DNA from: JABHIB01 sp964497715
GTDB taxonomy: Archaea > Nanobdellota > Nanobdellia > SCGC-AAA011-G17 > PNOQ01
DNA length: 42,719 bases
Direction of reading: 5' to 3'
Assembly (NCBI GenBank): GCA_964497715.1
Contig: CAZCDH010000006.1
Span: 1 to 42,719 of the forward strand
Shown here: piece after piece, positions 22,650 through 31,106 of the stretch
Numbering within the stretch: the stretch's first letter is position 1
Layout: each line of letters starts with the position of its first letter
Notes under the pieces: model-generated
Told to the model about the DNA's origin: nothing
What the model saw: only the letters and a program-made list of their open reading frames with translations
The model's database searches: none
Position numbers and translations under genes: made by a program

Positions 22650-23413
22650 GTTGACTCAACAAGATTTGACATAGCATTTACGAAGAATGGGCTCTTAACC
22701 CATATCCCACTATCGGAAGTTTCATGCACTTCGTCATCAGTTAACATAAATAAAACTTCTTTACTATCTACCATAATAAATCTGGCATTAAGGTTTTCAA
22801 CATTTTTTACATCTGCAATTTTACTTATATTTTCAATATCTTCAACTTCCGGGGCCATAAATCTCACTTTAACTCCTTTTTTTGACTTTGATTTAAGTAT
22901 TGTGCCAAAGGAATCAAGCTTTCTTGATGCTCCTGCCTTTGTCGTCGCAATAGTTATGCTTTTTTCAGCACTATTAATAAGTTCTTCAATCTGATTATAA
23001 ATATTTTTTCTACCTCTTATTGAGCCTGAAATAAGGTTAGGATCAACATGTTCTATTCCTGTAGTGAATAAATTATTGATTTCATCAAAAACATCTGTAT
23101 TGTTTAGTTTTTCAATAGATTTGATTTTAGAGTCTGATTTATTTTTAATCTCCTTCTTAACTCTAGAGATAACTTCGCTAGGATCAACAGCTATATACTT
23201 GATAGGTTTTCCTACATTCATTATAACGAATCCTCTCTTCTCAAGAGCCTCTAGTACATCATAACTTCTAGATCTAGGAACATCACTAATGTCGGATAGT
23301 TCACCAGCAGTAGCTATACCTTTTGATAGCAAAGCTGTCCAAACTTTCACTTCATATTCATTTAAAGAGAAAGATCCTTTCAATTTTTTTAAAAAATCAT
23401 CAGATAATATCAT
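22637..23413 (-). CDS. TrmB-family transcriptional regulator
   Basis: The 258-residue protein starts with the TrmB winged helix: LNEYEVKVWTALLSKGIATA, then SDVPRSRSYDVLEALEKRGF as recognition helix and wing. A coiled linker (about 85-115) and a C-terminal regulatory domain follow (ISGSIRGRKNIYNQIEELI to the end). This resembles the phospholipase-D-like sensor half found in TrmB relatives. TrmB proteins respond to sugars or other small ligands; none is indicated. TATA GTTTATAAAC, a perfect palindrome at 23436-23445, lies about 27 bases before the ATG. It leads a three-gene operon with two unknown proteins. Confidence 0.85.
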   Translation of the reverse strand: MILSDDFLKKLKGSFSLNEYEVKVWTALLSKGIATAGELSDISDVPRSRSYDVLEALEKRGFVIMNVGKPIKYIAVDPSEVISRVKKEIKNKSDSKIKSIEKLNNTDVFDEINNLFTTGIEHVDPNLISGSIRGRKNIYNQIEELINSAEKSITIATTKAGASRKLDSFGTILKSKSKKGVKVRFMAPEVEDIENISKIADVKNVENLNARFIMVDSKEVLFMLTDDEVHETSDSGIWVKSPFFVNAMSNLVESTWNK

Positions 23414-23519
23414 TGTAGAGTTAAGATAAAAATACTGTTTATAAACCTTTCCATTTGTTATTATTAGGTGGTGGTAAAAACAGAAAGCTTTTTAAAAGGG
23501 TATCGCGGAATTAGATAAA

Positions 23520-24008
23520 ATGTTACCAAAAGTAATAAAATTAGGAGATTTGGATGAAGGAATTATGAACTTAGTTGTTGATATGAACCGGATCCCAAAA
23601 GTACACACTCTAACTAATTGTGAAGGACATATCTGGGAAGATTGTCCAACTTGGCCAACAAAAGATGGTTGGTTACATTTTTTGACAGAAAAAAACGATC
23701 ACGGAGAATTATTAGAAGATATATCTAGTTATTGTGATGGTTTTGATCATATGAATATAGGAACTACAGATTATTTGGAAAGATTAGTCCATACAATCTC
23801 TGCTGAGTTCGAACCACATCATAATTATGGTATGGAAAATTTATTTGAGAAGATGTCAGAAAGGGAACAAGCAAAATATTTCAAGAATGCAGAAATAAGA
23901 AAAAGTGAAATATTAAACAATTGGTCAGATCTTAATAGTTTAGTGAGGAACTATATAAAAAACAATATATCTGAATATGTTGATACTCTCCCATATAGAG
24001 AGATATAG
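23520..24008 (+). CDS. Hypothetical soluble protein
   Basis: I do not recognise this 162-residue protein. It contains NRIPKVHTLTNCEGHIWEDC, where C, H and C could bind a metal, then several His and Trp residues, then a charged helical end. A TATA box CTTTTTAAAA near 23490 is about 27 bases before the ATG. It is followed by pheS with its own promoter, so a link is not implied. Confidence 0.6.
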   Translation: MLPKVIKLGDLDEGIMNLVVDMNRIPKVHTLTNCEGHIWEDCPTWPTKDGWLHFLTEKNDHGELLEDISSYCDGFDHMNIGTTDYLERLVHTISAEFEPHHNYGMENLFEKMSEREQAKYFKNAEIRKSEILNNWSDLNSLVRNYIKNNISEYVDTLPYREI

Positions 24009-24045
24009 TAAATTATTTAAACTTCTTTTTTCTTTTTCTTTTATT

Positions 24046-25539
24046 ATGAAACATATCATAGAATCATTACACCAATTAGAGAGGAAAGTTCTACCTGCTT
24101 TAAAAGATAATAAGACTCTTGAAGAACTTGAATCTGCATTGCCTCAGATGAAAGAAGTTGAGATAATGCGTGCATTACAATGGTTAGATAATAAAAAAAT
24201 TCTAAAAATTAATACTAAGGCATACGAAATTATATCTATAGATAAGGTTGGGAAAGATGTTGTAAAAAATGGTTTACCAGAAAAGAGAATGGTCAACTCA
24301 ATTAAGAAAGATATTTCTATCCCTGAGTTAAAAAAAGAATCAGGTTTAACAAATGAAGAGTTCAATGTCTCTCTTGGTATTCTAAGAAGAAGTTCCTCAA
24401 TAACTCTAGATAAAGGTAAAATAAATCTAACAAAACTTGGAGAGAAATCAAAGAAAAAAAAATCTAATGAAGAAGTATTCCTAAAATTACTTTCTGAAAA
24501 GATTCTAAAGAAAGGTGATCTAACAGATTCTCAATTAAAATTATTCAATGAACTTAAAACAAGAAAAGAATTAGTAAAATCAGATATAATAAAAGAAAAG
24601 AGCATAGAATTAACACCTCTTGGAACAAAGTTATCAAATCAAAAATTAGATTTCTCTGGAATAGTAGACACTCTAACTCCAGCAATGCTAAGGAATGATT
24701 CTTGGAAGAAGAAAAAGTTCAGGAGATATGATGTAAAAATTAATGTTCCAAAAGTCTATCCTGGAAGAAGACATTTCCTAAATGAAACAAAACAATATGC
24801 TAAGAAAGTTTGGTTAGATATGGGATTTAAAGAGATGACTGGATCAATAATAAATTCATCATTCTGGAATTTTGATGCACTATTCGTTCCACAAGATCAT
24901 CCTGCTAGGGAGATGCAAGATACATTCTTTGTAAAGGGAAAAGGGAAGCTTCCAAAAGAATTCAAAGATAAAGTAAAAAATCAGCAAGAAGAAAATTGGA
25001 AATATAAATGGTCAGAAAAAGAGGCAGAAAGATTAGTGTTAAGGACTCACACTACAGTACTATCTGTAAAAACTCTATCGAAGTTAAAGGAAGGGGATCT
25101 CCCTGCAAAGTTTTTTGCAATCGGGAGAAATTACCGGAATGAATCACTAGATTGGTCACATTTATTTGAGTTTAATCAAGCAGAAGGAATAGTAATAGAT
25201 AAGGGTGCAAACTTCAAACACCTATTAGGTTATCTAACTGAGTTCGCAAATAAAATGGGATTTGATAAAGTAAGATTTAGGCCTGCACACTTCCCATATA
25301 CAGAACCAAGTTTAGAAGGAGATGTATTTGATCCAGTAAATAAGAAATGGGTAGAATTCATAGCTGCAGGAATATTCAGACCAGAAGTAGTTAAACCACT
25401 TTTAGGATTGGATGTGCCAGTTCTAGCATGGGGCCCAGGATTAGATAGGATGATCAAAGCCGCGCATAACATAAAAGATATTAGAGAGCTTTACAAGAAT
25501 GATTTGAAACAATTAAGGGAGAAGAAAGTTTTAAGATAA
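24046..25539 (+). CDS. pheS: Phenylalanyl-tRNA synthetase alpha subunit
   Basis: This catalytic subunit of the (alpha-beta)2 enzyme charges tRNA-Phe. From ATG 24046 it has 497 residues. The N-terminal 200 are winged-helix domains typical of archaeal and eukaryotic PheS. Class II motif 2 appears around FFAIGRNYRNESLDWSHLFE, and FNQAEGIVIDKGANFKHLLG follows. Motif 3 is PVLAWGPGLDRMIKAAH. A TATA-like TTATTTAA at 24013-24020 supports this start rather than the in-frame ATG at 23977, which lies inside the upstream gene. pheT follows after TAA-A-ATG. Confidence 0.95.
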   Translation: MKHIIESLHQLERKVLPALKDNKTLEELESALPQMKEVEIMRALQWLDNKKILKINTKAYEIISIDKVGKDVVKNGLPEKRMVNSIKKDISIPELKKESGLTNEEFNVSLGILRRSSSITLDKGKINLTKLGEKSKKKKSNEEVFLKLLSEKILKKGDLTDSQLKLFNELKTRKELVKSDIIKEKSIELTPLGTKLSNQKLDFSGIVDTLTPAMLRNDSWKKKKFRRYDVKINVPKVYPGRRHFLNETKQYAKKVWLDMGFKEMTGSIINSSFWNFDALFVPQDHPAREMQDTFFVKGKGKLPKEFKDKVKNQQEENWKYKWSEKEAERLVLRTHTTVLSVKTLSKLKEGDLPAKFFAIGRNYRNESLDWSHLFEFNQAEGIVIDKGANFKHLLGYLTEFANKMGFDKVRFRPAHFPYTEPSLEGDVFDPVNKKWVEFIAAGIFRPEVVKPLLGLDVPVLAWGPGLDRMIKAAHNIKDIRELYKNDLKQLREKKVLR

Positions 25540-25540
25540 A

Positions 25541-27148
25541 ATGCCAACAATAACTCTAGATAAAAAAGATTTATTAAATCAAATAGGAAAAAACCTATCT
25601 GACGATAAATTAAAAGATAGGATTTCTATGGTTGGAACTGATTTAGAAAGAATCACTCCAAAAGAAGTAGAGGTAGAGATTTTCCCTAATCGTCCAGATA
25701 TGCTTTCCTCAGAAGGGTTTGCGAGAGCATTATCTTCATTTATTGGAAATAAAACTGGGTTAAGACAATATAATATACATTCCTCAAAATATTCATTAAA
25801 AATAGATAAGAAAGTTTCAAAAGTAAGGCCTTATGTGGTTGCAGCAGTAATAAAGGGGATAAAATTAAACGAACCAATTATTGAGTCACTAATGCAAGTT
25901 CAAGAAAAACTACACACAACTTTCGGAAGAAATAGAAAAAAAGCATCAATAGGAGTTTATGATCTAGATAAAATAGAATTTCCATTGACTTATACAACCA
26001 AATCAAAATCTTTCAAATTCACACCATTAGAAATGGGATCAGAATTAACTCTCTCCCAGATTTTAGAAAAACATCCTAAAGGAAAAGACTACTCAAAACT
26101 TCTAGATGGATTTTCAGAGTTTCCTATTTGGTTAGATACAAATAACAAGGTACTTTCAATGCCTCCTATAATCAACTCAGAAGATACAAAAGTTACAGAA
26201 AAAACAACAAACTTGTTTATAGATGTGACTGGGACTGAACTTCAAACAATTGAACAAACTCTAAACATGATTGTAACCTCTCTTGCAGACAGAGGTGGAA
26301 AGATACACTCTGTGAAAGTTGGGAATAATGATTATCCTAATTTAACTCCAAGAAAAGTAAAATTAGATTTAAAATATGTTAACAGAATACTAGGGTTGGA
26401 AATAAATCAGAAGGAAGTAAAAAAGCTTTTAGAAAAAATGGGATTTGATTATAAACAACCTCATGTTTTAATTCCTGTGTATAGGTCAGATATATTTAGT
26501 CAAATAGATTTGGTCGAAGATATAGCAATTGCTTATGGTTATGAGAATTTTAAACCAGAAATACCGAAAGTTGCAACAATAGCCCAAGAAGATGAGCTAG
26601 AAGTATTTAAAAATAAAATTGCAGAAATACTAGTAGGATTCAGACTAACAGAAACTAATACTTATAATCTAACAAGTAAATTAAAACAATCAAAATTAAT
26701 GAACGCAAAAATAAAGATCGTTGAGTTAGAAAATGCATTAAATGAAGATTATAATGTTTTAAGGGCATGGATGACTCCTAGTTTGTTAGAAGTTCTAAAA
26801 AATAATAGGCAACACGAGTATCCTCAAAGAATTTTTGAGATAGGAGATGTTTTTACTCCAAAAGAAAAATCTAGACTTGCCGTTACACTAGCACATAAAA
26901 CTGCAGACTATACTGAAGCAAAACAAATAGTAGATTATCTTTTAACAATCCTAGGATTAGAATATTCAATAGAAGAATGCTCTCATGATTCATATATTCC
27001 TGGAAGAGTAGGTAGAGTAATTGTGAAAGGAAAGCCTGTTGCATATATCGGGGAAATCTCTCCAGAAGTTCTATCAAATTTCAGTTTAGAAGTTCCTGTT
27101 TCAACATTTGAGTTAAATTTAACAGATCTATTTAAGTTAATAAAATAA
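25541..27148 (+). CDS. pheT: Phenylalanyl-tRNA synthetase beta subunit
   Basis: The 535-residue archaeal-type beta subunit is shorter than the bacterial one, lacking the EMAP-like and C-terminal anticodon domains. It has the N-terminal EVEIFPNRPDMLSSEGFARA, the B3/B4-like region with FGRNRKKASIGVYDLDKI, the B5 domain with LKYVNRILGLEINQKEVKKL, and a catalytic-like core. The editing site of PheRS lies in B3/B4. It is joined to pheS by one base. Confidence 0.94.
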   Translation: MPTITLDKKDLLNQIGKNLSDDKLKDRISMVGTDLERITPKEVEVEIFPNRPDMLSSEGFARALSSFIGNKTGLRQYNIHSSKYSLKIDKKVSKVRPYVVAAVIKGIKLNEPIIESLMQVQEKLHTTFGRNRKKASIGVYDLDKIEFPLTYTTKSKSFKFTPLEMGSELTLSQILEKHPKGKDYSKLLDGFSEFPIWLDTNNKVLSMPPIINSEDTKVTEKTTNLFIDVTGTELQTIEQTLNMIVTSLADRGGKIHSVKVGNNDYPNLTPRKVKLDLKYVNRILGLEINQKEVKKLLEKMGFDYKQPHVLIPVYRSDIFSQIDLVEDIAIAYGYENFKPEIPKVATIAQEDELEVFKNKIAEILVGFRLTETNTYNLTSKLKQSKLMNAKIKIVELENALNEDYNVLRAWMTPSLLEVLKNNRQHEYPQRIFEIGDVFTPKEKSRLAVTLAHKTADYTEAKQIVDYLLTILGLEYSIEECSHDSYIPGRVGRVIVKGKPVAYIGEISPEVLSNFSLEVPVSTFELNLTDLFKLIK

Positions 27149-27184
27149 GTAAACTTTAAAAGTAAAAACTTCTCAGTTAATCTA

Positions 27185-27469
27185 GTGGAATATGACTTAG
27201 AGATAGATAGGGTTATAGAAGAAATAAAGAAGAATAAAGCAAAGCGAGTTTGTTTACAATTTCCAGATGGTTTGAAACCAATTGCTACGAAAGTAGTGGA
27301 CGAAATAAAAAGCAAAGTAGATGCAGATATTTTTATTTGGGCAGGTTCATGTTATGGGTCGTGCGATGTTCCAGTTGGTTTAGAGAATCTTAAAATCGAT
27401 TTAGTAGTTCAATTTGGTCACACAAGGTGGCCATTCGATGCAAAATTAAAAGAACACAACTTCAAATAA
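27185..27469 (+). CDS. Dph2-like protein reduced to the first domain
   Basis: Archaeal Dph2 is about 330 residues in three similar domains, each giving one cysteine to a 4Fe-4S cluster that starts diphthamide synthesis on EF-2. This frame has 94 residues only. AKRVCLQFPDGLKPIATKVV and WAGSCYGSCDVPVGLENLKI match the first domain, with the cluster cysteine in YGSCD, and the frame stops after LVVQFGHTRWP. No remnant of domains 2 and 3 is seen downstream in any frame. The GTG start is supported by a TATA box ACTTTAAAAG centred 27 bases upstream. It is either a truncated relic, a split gene or a single-domain form with another role. Confidence 0.7.
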   Translation: MEYDLEIDRVIEEIKKNKAKRVCLQFPDGLKPIATKVVDEIKSKVDADIFIWAGSCYGSCDVPVGLENLKIDLVVQFGHTRWPFDAKLKEHNFK

Positions 27470-27470
27470 A

Positions 27471-29387
27471 ATGAAAATAGGAAAAAGAGAGGTAGTAATA
27501 TCATTTATAGTACTGATAGTATTAGTTCTAACTATCTTTTTTCCAAATTTAAGGATGTCCCAGGAACAGTACTGTGGAGAGTGTACAGAATGGGAAACAA
27601 TAGGATGTGGACTAGAAGAGTATGGTTGTTCAGAGTTAGAACTAACTCAAATAAGGAATTGTGCATTTCCAGATATACAAAATCTTCCAATTGGCGATGG
27701 GCCCCTTTTTAGTGCACCAAAAGAAATGGGATTGGACATAACACCAAAAGAGAAACAAAAAGAACCAGAGATAACTCCTAAACCTGTTGAAGAAGAAATT
27801 CAAGAAGTTGAAGAAGAATCCTCCGAAGAAATTTTTGAAGAAGAGATCCAAGAACAATCTACATCATCTACATCTAGTTCTAATGGGGTATCCGATAAAC
27901 GTAAAACTCCCCCTATAGGATGTTTATCTAGGTGTATTCAAAAAGCAACAGCTTGCAACACTCCTCCGGAACAACCTTCAAATCCAACTCCCTCAAATTC
28001 ACAAATAAATGTATTAATCTCCTCAGGATTATCCTGGACTGGATCAGACATAAATTCTGGACAAGAATTGGAATATGATATTTATTTTGGAGCAGAAAGT
28101 TTAGAACTAATATCAACTCAATCAGGATCAAATTATTCTTTTGGAGAACTGCTAAATTATTCTACTACATATAATTGGCAAATTATTGTAAGTGACGGAT
28201 ATGATACAACTGTTGGACAAACTTGGCATTTTACAACAGAACCAAAACCTAATGCTCCTCCAGAACAACCAATAAATCCAAATCCTGAAGATGGTGCCCA
28301 GGAGATTGATCTTCTTCCAACTTTGACATGGACCTGTTCAGATGATGGAGAATTATCTTATGATATCTACTTAGGAATAAATGATTCTGGATTAAACACA
28401 ATTTCAAAAAATCAAATAGAACCAAGTTATCAGATTATTCAGGAATTAGACTATTCGACAACATACTACTGGAAGATTGTTGCAAAAGATAATGAATATG
28501 AAACAGAAGGACTAATCTGGAATTTTACAACAGGGATTAGACCAAATAGTCCACCAACAAACATAACTAACTTCAATCCAGAATATGGTTCAATAAATTT
28601 ACCACTTAATCTAGCACTATCTTGGTCTGCTGAAGACCCAGATGGAGATAATATCACTTATGATATATTTTTAAGTAATTCAACAAATCTTACAATTCCA
28701 ATTTTGTCCGGGCAAGAAGAAGAGATAATAACCATTTCTGGATTAGACTATTCGACAACATACTACTGGAAGATTAGGGCAATAGATGAACACAGCGCAG
28801 CAACAGAATCAGATATAATAAAATTCACAACAAGAGAAGAGCCAATCATAGTTGAAACTAGAGGTGCTGCACCATATGCACTATTTGATATAAAAGTTAA
28901 TTTGTTTAATGAATCTAAGATTTCTTATCCAGGAGAAGATATCTGGGCAGACATCATAATGTATAATATGGGGACTTTGAAACCTGTAGATGTTATAATA
29001 GATTGCACCTTAGAAGATATGAATGGGACTATGTATGATTATTTCCAAGAAACTCTTGCCGTAGAAGAACAAACTGCAATGAATCGAAGTATGGCAATTC
29101 CTCTGGCTGCTAAATTAGATTATTATGTATATCAATGTGTATTAAGTTATCATGATGAAGTTGCAGTGAGTAGTGATCTATTCGAAACAAAAGAAAGAAT
29201 AATCCCTATTGAGGATCCAAAAGAAGACTACTCTAAACTATACAAAACTATTCTAGCACTATTCATAGTTATACTCATTTTACTATTTTTATTAATAAGA
29301 AAAAGGCCAAAGAAGAAAAGAAAGGCGAAGAAAAAAATAAAACAACCAAAGAAAAAGAAGAGGAAAAGAAAAAAATCAAGAAAATAA
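27471..29387 (+). CDS. Fibronectin-III-repeat surface protein with membrane anchors at both ends
   Basis: This 638-residue protein has an N-terminal hydrophobic segment (VVISFIVLIVLVLTIFF, 8-24), a Cys-rich TSP1-like stretch CGECTEWETIGCG, and an acidic linker (95-130). Three fibronectin-III-like domains follow (about 164-256, 262-355, 359-455), each ending in LDYSTTYYWKI-type strands. A further Ig/CARDB-like domain spans 465-575, with a membrane segment at about 591-609. The tail is a very basic cytoplasmic end of about 29 residues. It is likely a cell-surface adhesin. The last two FnIII domains share an almost identical DNA stretch, so they arose by duplication. It follows the dph2 fragment by one base and precedes the toxin-like gene by 14-20 bases. 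Confidence 0.75.
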   Translation: MKIGKREVVISFIVLIVLVLTIFFPNLRMSQEQYCGECTEWETIGCGLEEYGCSELELTQIRNCAFPDIQNLPIGDGPLFSAPKEMGLDITPKEKQKEPEITPKPVEEEIQEVEEESSEEIFEEEIQEQSTSSTSSSNGVSDKRKTPPIGCLSRCIQKATACNTPPEQPSNPTPSNSQINVLISSGLSWTGSDINSGQELEYDIYFGAESLELISTQSGSNYSFGELLNYSTTYNWQIIVSDGYDTTVGQTWHFTTEPKPNAPPEQPINPNPEDGAQEIDLLPTLTWTCSDDGELSYDIYLGINDSGLNTISKNQIEPSYQIIQELDYSTTYYWKIVAKDNEYETEGLIWNFTTGIRPNSPPTNITNFNPEYGSINLPLNLALSWSAEDPDGDNITYDIFLSNSTNLTIPILSGQEEEIITISGLDYSTTYYWKIRAIDEHSAATESDIIKFTTREEPIIVETRGAAPYALFDIKVNLFNESKISYPGEDIWADIIMYNMGTLKPVDVIIDCTLEDMNGTMYDYFQETLAVEEQTAMNRSMAIPLAAKLDYYVYQCVLSYHDEVAVSSDLFETKERIIPIEDPKEDYSKLYKTILALFIVILILLFLLIRKRPKKKRKAKKKIKQPKKKKRKRKKSRK

Positions 29388-29401
29388 TCACTCAATGGAT
29401 A

Positions 29402-29956
29402 TTGTCTGTGCAAGTACTAACTGCAGGAATTTTATTGCTGGCAGGAACTAAGACTACAATTACTGGGGCATTTATTGGAAGTTCGATAACTCCTACATTT
29501 CAAGGAATTTTTGGAGTCATATTCGTAATTGAAAGTTTAATGTTATTCATGGCAACAAATCTAGAATATAGAATAGACCAAGAATTACCAAGAAGAAAAA
29601 ATAGTTTTAGATATGGGATGCACACCTCAAGAAAATATGCATCTAAAAGGGGATGGGATAAAAAATCCATAGAAGATACTATAAAAAACTCAAGGAAAGT
29701 TTGCTTATCAAGAGAAAAAAATGGCAGACATAGGTTGGCAGTAGTTTATTATCATCCAGAATTAGAAAATCAATATGTTGTAAGGACAATTGATGGAAAC
29801 CTTCTCCAAGTTAGTGATTTAAACAATCCTAATTGGATACCTAATGATTGGAGGGACAAATTTGTATATCTCGGCCAATTTAACAAAGATGGAACTAAGA
29901 AACAACATAGGAGACGAATTAGGGGAACTAGAAAAAGGGCTAGAAATCGTAGATAA
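29402..29956 (+). CDS. Membrane protein with a toxin-like C-terminal domain
   Basis: This protein of about 184 residues has two N-terminal membrane segments (about 5-26 and 33-53). A soluble part follows: RYGMHTSRKYASKRGWDKKS, NGRHRLAVVYYHPELENQYV, VRTIDGNLLQVSDLNNPNWI. H-A-x-x-RGW, an I-x-x-T-I helix, YVVR and QVSDxxNPNWxP in this order resemble small RNase-type domains at the ends of bacterial polymorphic toxins (colicin-E5/BECR-like). That match is from memory of the pattern. The end is strongly basic (RRRIRGTRKRARNRR), suggesting RNA contact. Start is TTG 29402 or GTG 29408; an ATG at 29395 is out of frame. It lies right behind the FnIII protein. Confidence 0.5.
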   Translation: MSVQVLTAGILLLAGTKTTITGAFIGSSITPTFQGIFGVIFVIESLMLFMATNLEYRIDQELPRRKNSFRYGMHTSRKYASKRGWDKKSIEDTIKNSRKVCLSREKNGRHRLAVVYYHPELENQYVVRTIDGNLLQVSDLNNPNWIPNDWRDKFVYLGQFNKDGTKKQHRRRIRGTRKRARNRR

Positions 29957-30034
29957 TCTAACAAAGTAATATTTTTAAATTCAAGAAAATAATCAAACAA
30001 ATGTCAAAACTTAATCAAGGAGGTGAATAATATA

Positions 30035-30259
30035 ATGGCAAACGAAGAAATAATCGGATTTCACAAAGGTTCTCTATCAACACTATATAAGGAAAGGCAA
30101 GAATTGCACAGAATAATAACTATAGTTGATCAACTTATGAAGGGGCACACAGAAGAGTTAAAGAAACTTGGAGTTGATATAGCTGCAGAAGCACAAGCTG
30201 CTCAAGCAAGCCCTCAAGGTTTAGAAGAACAAATAGATGATCCTAATAGACTAGCTTAA
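30035..30259 (+). CDS. Small SD-led helical protein
   Basis: The 74-residue protein from ATG 30035 has a helical core (STLYKERQELHRIITIVDQL) and an alanine/glutamine-rich end. The leader carries a strong SD, AAGGAGGTGA (30017-30026). It lies 9 bases before this ATG, so the in-frame ATG at 30023, inside the SD, is not the start. A TATA-like ATTTTTAAAT at about 29971 supports a separate transcript. I recognise no family. An immunity role for the toxin-like gene 80 bases upstream is possible only by position. Confidence 0.65.
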   Translation: MANEEIIGFHKGSLSTLYKERQELHRIITIVDQLMKGHTEELKKLGVDIAAEAQAAQASPQGLEEQIDDPNRLA

Positions 30260-30260
30260 T

Positions 30261-30533
30261 TTATAGATTCGGAAGAACAATATCTGGATCATGGTTAGAA
30301 AGATATATTGAAAACACTTTTATTTTATTTAAATCTTTTTCATTTAAATTGTTATACTTAATTCCCAATGCACTACAATATTTTTCATCTTTACAAACAT
30401 CTAATAAAATTCTTTTAGATTCAATAGTCTCAGATTCACATTCTAAATAAAGCCACGCATTATAATCCTCAATATCGTGAACCTCTCTTAATAAATTCTC
30501 AATATTTTTTTTTAAATTTGTATAATTCTTCAT
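30261..30533 (-). CDS. Hypothetical protein
   Basis: The protein has 90 residues from ATG 30533, which follows the stop of the upstream gene by one base (TAA-A-ATG). Longer starts would run into that gene. It is soluble, with EDYNAWLYLECESETIESKR in the middle and two cysteines in DVCKDEKYC. Family unknown. Confidence 0.55.
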   Translation of the reverse strand: MKNYTNLKKNIENLLREVHDIEDYNAWLYLECESETIESKRILLDVCKDEKYCSALGIKYNNLNEKDLNKIKVFSIYLSNHDPDIVLPNL

Positions 30534-30534
30534 T

Positions 30535-30771
30535 TTAAGATAATCTTGCCACATTTTCTTCTTTTTCAAATTTAAGTGAATATAGCTCAAGAAGGAATAA
30601 ATAATCTTTTGTAAGCTTGGAGGCGTCTTCAGTATAAATATTATCAACATATTTTATTACAGAATATGGGAACTCTCTAACAAAGAAAAAAGCAGATTCT
30701 CTATCTTCTTTTATTATACTTTCATTCAATCCCTCAAGGAGATTGTCCAAATATTCTTTAGCACTATCCAT
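30535..30771 (-). CDS. Hypothetical helical protein
   Basis: Counting from ATG 30771 it has 78 residues (MDSAKEYLDNLLEGLNES onwards), helical and acidic. A TATA-like CTTTTAAATGG lies about 30 bases upstream of this ATG. The in-frame ATG at 30831 has no TATA at the right distance but cannot be excluded. It is coupled to the next gene by one base. Confidence 0.5.
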   Translation of the reverse strand: MDSAKEYLDNLLEGLNESIIKEDRESAFFFVREFPYSVIKYVDNIYTEDASKLTKDYLFLLELYSLKFEKEENVARLS

Positions 30772-30905
30772 TTTACCTATAAATACAAAAAAATATCCAT
30801 TTAAAAGATTAACTAATTCAGAAATTTTCACCTATTTTGACATTTTGACACGTTGACACACACTCCCAATTCACATATAAAGAAATAAAATAAGATAATA
30901 TCACA

Positions 30906-31016
30906 ATGGACATAAAACATAATATTGAAAGGTGGTACTTAGAACTGGCTGAACAAGAGTATGATGGGAAAAGAACTATACTAGCTAGTATGATGGTAGA
31001 AACTGGATTAGTTTAA
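30906..31016 (+). CDS. 36-residue possible microprotein
   Basis: The frame encodes MDIKHNIERWYLELAEQEYD and ends in LASMMVETGLV. A TATA box ACATATAAAG (30874-30883) is centred about 27 bases before the ATG, exactly the leaderless spacing used in this genome. The peptide is predicted helical and amphipathic. Nothing else supports it. Confidence 0.4.
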   Translation: MDIKHNIERWYLELAEQEYDGKRTILASMMVETGLV

Positions 31017-31048
31017 TCAAATTTACACAAAAATCAAAAATATAACGC

Positions 31049-31082
31049 CTCCAAAAGTGCATTTATCGCTGGGGTCAGCCTG
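31049..31082. other. GC-rich hairpin of unknown role
   Basis: TCGCTGG ... AGCC-TGCCATTT-GGCT-CCAGC forms a hairpin with a 9-bp broken stem and a 4-5 nt bulge in otherwise very AT-rich DNA. It lies downstream of both the + strand microprotein frame and the minus-strand L,D-transpeptidase gene. It could be a terminator-like or processing structure or part of a small RNA. Confidence 0.4.
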
Positions 31083-31106
31083 CCATTTGGCTCCAGCATA
31101 TAATTA

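Noticed and set aside
27470..29400. Frameshifted remainder of dph2
   Set aside because: I looked in the other frames downstream for the second and third domain cysteine motifs and saw none. The region is filled by the FnIII gene.
29395..29401. ATG start for the toxin-like membrane protein
   Set aside because: It is out of frame with the membrane segments and soon meets a stop. TTG 29402 or GTG 29408 is needed.
30023..30034. ATG at 30023 as start of the small SD-led protein
   Set aside because: It lies within the strong SD AAGGAGGTGA, which is spaced correctly for the ATG at 30035.
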